This document shows positions 61,201-64,000 of a stretch of 64,000 nucleotides of DNA, piece after piece; the stretch's first letter is position 1, and each line of letters begins with the position of its first letter. The stretch covers positions 662 through 64,661 of the forward strand of contig NZ_LACC01000012.1 of assembly GCF_000967965.1 (NCBI RefSeq). The letters are read 5' to 3'. Position numbers and translations under genes: made by a program. The notes under the pieces were generated by a model, which was not told where the DNA came from, searched no databases, and saw only the letters and a program-made list of their open reading frames with translations. The DNA is from Pseudomonas fluorescens (GTDB taxonomy: Bacteria > Pseudomonadota > Gammaproteobacteria > Pseudomonadales > Pseudomonadaceae).

Positions 61201-62687
61201 AACAAGTCAACCCGAAGGCGCTGGTCTCGGTGAAGCTGGTAGCAGAAGCGGGCGTCGGCACCATCGCCGCCGGTGTGGCCAAGGCCTACGCGGACTTGAT
61301 CACCATCTCCGGTTATGACGGTGGTACCGGTGCATCGCCACTGACCTCGATCAAGTACGCGGGCGCTCCGTGGGAACTCGGCCTTGCCGAAACCCACCAG
61401 ACCCTGCGTGGCAACGACCTGCGCGGCAAGGTCCGTGTACAGACCGACGGCGGCCTGAAAACCGGCCTCGACGTGATCAAGGCGGCCATCCTCGGTGCTG
61501 AAAGCTTCGGCTTCGGCACCGCGCCAATGATCGCCCTGGGCTGCAAATACCTGCGCATCTGCCACCTGAACAACTGCGCCACCGGCGTCGCGACCCAGAA
61601 CGAGAAGCTACGCAAGGATCACTACATCGGTACCGTCGACATGGTGGTGAATTTCTTCACCTACGTCGCCGAAGAAACCCGTGAGTGGCTGGCCAAGCTG
61701 GGCGTGCGCTCCCTCGAAGAGCTGATCGGCCGTACCGATCTGCTGGAAATCCTCGAAGGCCAGACCGCCAAGCAGCATCACCTGGACCTGACCCCGTTGC
61801 TGGGCAGCGACCACGTGCCGGCGGACAAGCCGCAGTTCTGTGGCGTTGAACGCAACCCGCCGTTCGACAAGGGCCTGCTGGCCGAGAAAATGGTCGACAT
61901 GGCCACCTCGGCGATCAACGACCTGAGCGGCGCTGAATTCGCCCTGGATATCTGCAACTGCGACCGTTCCATCGGCGCACGGATCTCCGGCGAAATCGCG
62001 CGCAAGCACGGTAACCAGGGCATGGCCAATGCGCCGGTCACGTTCCGCTTCAAGGGCACTGCCGGTCAGAGCTTCGGCGTGTGGAACGCCGGTGGCCTGC
62101 ACATGTACCTGGAAGGCGACGCCAACGACTACGTCGGCAAAGGCATGACCGGCGGCAAGCTGGTCATCGTTCCGCCGAAGGGCAGTGTCTACCGCACCCA
62201 GGACAGTGCCATCATCGGCAACACCTGCCTGTACGGCGCCACTGGCGGCAAGCTGTTCGCCGCCGGCACCGCGGGCGAGCGTTTCGCCGTGCGTAACTCC
62301 GGTGCCCACACCGTCGTGGAAGGCACTGGCGATCACTGCTGCGAGTACATGACCGGTGGTTTCGTCTGCGTCTTGGGCAAGACCGGTTACAACTTCGGCT
62401 CTGGCATGACCGGCGGTTTCGCCTACGTGCTCGACCAGGACAACACCTTCGTTGACCGGGTCAACCACGAACTGGTGGAAATCCAGCGGATCAGCGGCGA
62501 GGCGATGGAAGCCTACCGCAGCCACCTGCAACGCGTGCTGAACGAATACGTCGAGGAAACCGACAGCGAGTGGGGTCGTGAACTCGCCGAGAACCTCGAT
62601 GATTACTTGCGTCGTTTCTGGCTAGTCAAACCTAAGGCGGCGAGCTTGAAATCTCTGCTCTCCAGTACTCGTGCGAATCCGCAGTAA
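58242..62687 (+). CDS. gltB: Glutamate synthase (GOGAT) large subunit
   Basis: Ammonia assimilation: glutamine plus 2-oxoglutarate to two glutamates with NADPH. The start at 58242 gives 1481 residues. The Ntn glutaminase nucleophile is Cys15 (NCGFGLI), exposed by removal of a 14-residue propeptide. The central and FMN-binding synthase domains follow. The 3Fe-4S cluster uses Cys1101, Cys1107 and Cys1112 ([12 protein letters not shown]), and a C-terminal beta-helix ends the protein. A further in-frame start lies upstream at 58185 but would mask the propeptide. Confidence 0.97.
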   Translation: MKAGLYQPDEFKDNCGFGLIAHMQGEPSHTLLQTAIEALTCMTHRGGINADGKTGDGCGLLIQKPDVFLRAIAQETFGVEMPKQYAVGMVFFNQDPVKAEAARENMNREILAAGLQLVGWRKVPIDTSVLGRLALERLPQIEQVFIGGEGLSDQDMAVKLFTSRRRSSVANAADTDHYVCSFSHKTIIYKGLMMPADLTAFYPDLSDERLQTSICVFHQRFSTNTLPKWPLAQPFRFLAHNGEINTITGNRNWAVARRTKFTNDLMDLEELGPLVNRVGSDSSSMDNMLELMVTGGIDLFRGVRMIIPPAWQNVETMDPDLRAFYEYNSMHMEPWDGPAGVVMTDGRYAVCLLDRNGLRPARWVTTKNGFITLASEIGVWNYQPEDVIAKGRVGPGQIFAVDTETGQILDTDAIDNRLKSRHPYKQWLRKNALRIQATMEDNDHGSAFYDVDQLKQYMKMYQVTFEERDQVLRPLGEQGYEAVGSMGDDTPMAVLSQRVRTPYDYFRQQFAQVTNPPIDPLREAIVMSLEICLGAERNIFQESPEHASRVILSSPVISPAKWRSLMNLDRPGFERAIIDLNYDESVGLEAAIRNVADQAEEAVRAGRTQVVLSDRHIAPGKLPIHASLATGAVHHRLTEKGLRCDSNILVETATARDPHHFAVLIGFGASAVYPFLAYEVLGDLIRTGEVLGDLYEVFKNYRKGITKGLLKILSKMGISTITSYRGAQLFEAIGLSEEVCNLSFRGVPSRIKGARFVDIEAEQKALATEAWSPRKPIQQGGLLKFVHGGEYHAYNPDVVNTLQAAVQQGDYSKFKEYTSLVDNRPVSMIRDLLKVKTLDTPLDISEIEPLESVLKRFDSAGISLGALSPEAHEALAEAMNRLGARSNSGEGGEDPARYGTIKSSKIKQVATGRFGVTPEYLVNAEVLQIKVAQGAKPGEGGQLPGGKVNGLIAKLRYAVPGVTLISPPPHHDIYSIEDLSQLIFDLKQVNPKALVSVKLVAEAGVGTIAAGVAKAYADLITISGYDGGTGASPLTSIKYAGAPWELGLAETHQTLRGNDLRGKVRVQTDGGLKTGLDVIKAAILGAESFGFGTAPMIALGCKYLRICHLNNCATGVATQNEKLRKDHYIGTVDMVVNFFTYVAEETREWLAKLGVRSLEELIGRTDLLEILEGQTAKQHHLDLTPLLGSDHVPADKPQFCGVERNPPFDKGLLAEKMVDMATSAINDLSGAEFALDICNCDRSIGARISGEIARKHGNQGMANAPVTFRFKGTAGQSFGVWNAGGLHMYLEGDANDYVGKGMTGGKLVIVPPKGSVYRTQDSAIIGNTCLYGATGGKLFAAGTAGERFAVRNSGAHTVVEGTGDHCCEYMTGGFVCVLGKTGYNFGSGMTGGFAYVLDQDNTFVDRVNHELVEIQRISGEAMEAYRSHLQRVLNEYVEETDSEWGRELAENLDDYLRRFWLVKPKAASLKSLLSSTRANPQ

Positions 62688-62691
62688 CGAC

Positions 62692-62792
62692 GCAGCTGCA
62701 AGCGGCAAGCTTCAAGCCGCAAGTTAACAGCAGTGCGCGTTGTGCCTGCCACCGTGATTGTCTTGCAGCTTGAAGCTTAGAGCTTGAAGCTG
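62692..62792. repeat. AAGCTGCAAG-type inverted repeat between gltB and gltD
   Basis: GCAGCTGCAAGCGGCAAGC and following units at the left are complementary to CTTGCAGCTTGAAGCTT and following units at the right. It fills most of the 125-base gltB-gltD gap and is related to the element at 46641-46720. Confidence 0.7.
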
Positions 62793-62800
62793 TCGTGTAA

Positions 62801-64000
<1,200 letters not shown>

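Noticed and set aside
57561-61565. A 1334-codon open frame on the minus strand opposite gltB
   Set aside because: It is antisense to a clearly real gltB, has no recognisable domain, and spans the damX end and the structured gap. Long antisense frames are expected in high-GC genes with strong third-position bias.

Overview
This window is chromosomal DNA of a Pseudomonas, most likely a member of the P. fluorescens group. The evidence is the high-GC codon use, a complete pseudomonad hut locus, the phaC1-Z-C2-D / phaF-I medium-chain-length PHA locus, the pilMNOPQ-aroKB-damX-gltBD block, and many REP-type palindromes of the kind scattered through fluorescent pseudomonads. As I recall the P. aeruginosa PAO1 map, gene order from gltD back to hutU is largely conserved there. 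I see no phage, IS element, CRISPR array, tRNA or rRNA.

Region 1 (1-11950): histidine and urocanate utilisation on the + strand. It runs hutU (3' end), an NCS1 permease, the ABC transporter hutXWV, a HutH-like paralogue that lacks the catalytic MIO tripeptide, the genuine hutH, an APC histidine permease, hutI and hutG. Region 2 (12160-15760): an orphan choline/betaine-type binding protein, an HSL-type esterase, proline iminopeptidase and dtd. Region 3 (16070-20480): opgGH for osmoregulated periplasmic glucans. Region 4 (20660-28760, - strand): an HBM-type chemoreceptor behind a FliA-like promoter, then ubiE-ubiJ-ubiB-hisI-hisE-tatABC-rsmE.

Region 5 (28915-36020): PHA metabolism, with phaI and phaF on + converging on phaC1-phaZ-phaC2-phaD on -. 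Region 6 (36279-43805, - strand): a DUF971 protein, hslVU behind a sigma-32-like promoter, an FtsN/SPOR protein, argS and priA. Region 7 (44093-46640): rpmE, a secreted SNase-type nuclease and malic enzyme. Region 8 (46724-64000): ponA divergent from pilMNOPQ-aroK-aroB-damX, then gltB and the start of gltD.

The window is mostly core metabolism and envelope biology. The observations most worth following are: (i) a HutH paralogue missing exactly Ala-Ser-Gly plus two further active-site residues; (ii) a strongly structured intergenic block before gltB; (iii) a rho-independent terminator of rpmE that doubles as the signal-peptide coding region of the next gene; (iv) readable alternative-sigma promoters (sigma-32 before hslV, sigma-54 before phaC1, FliA before the chemoreceptor); (v) several REP/REPIN families, some inside operons.
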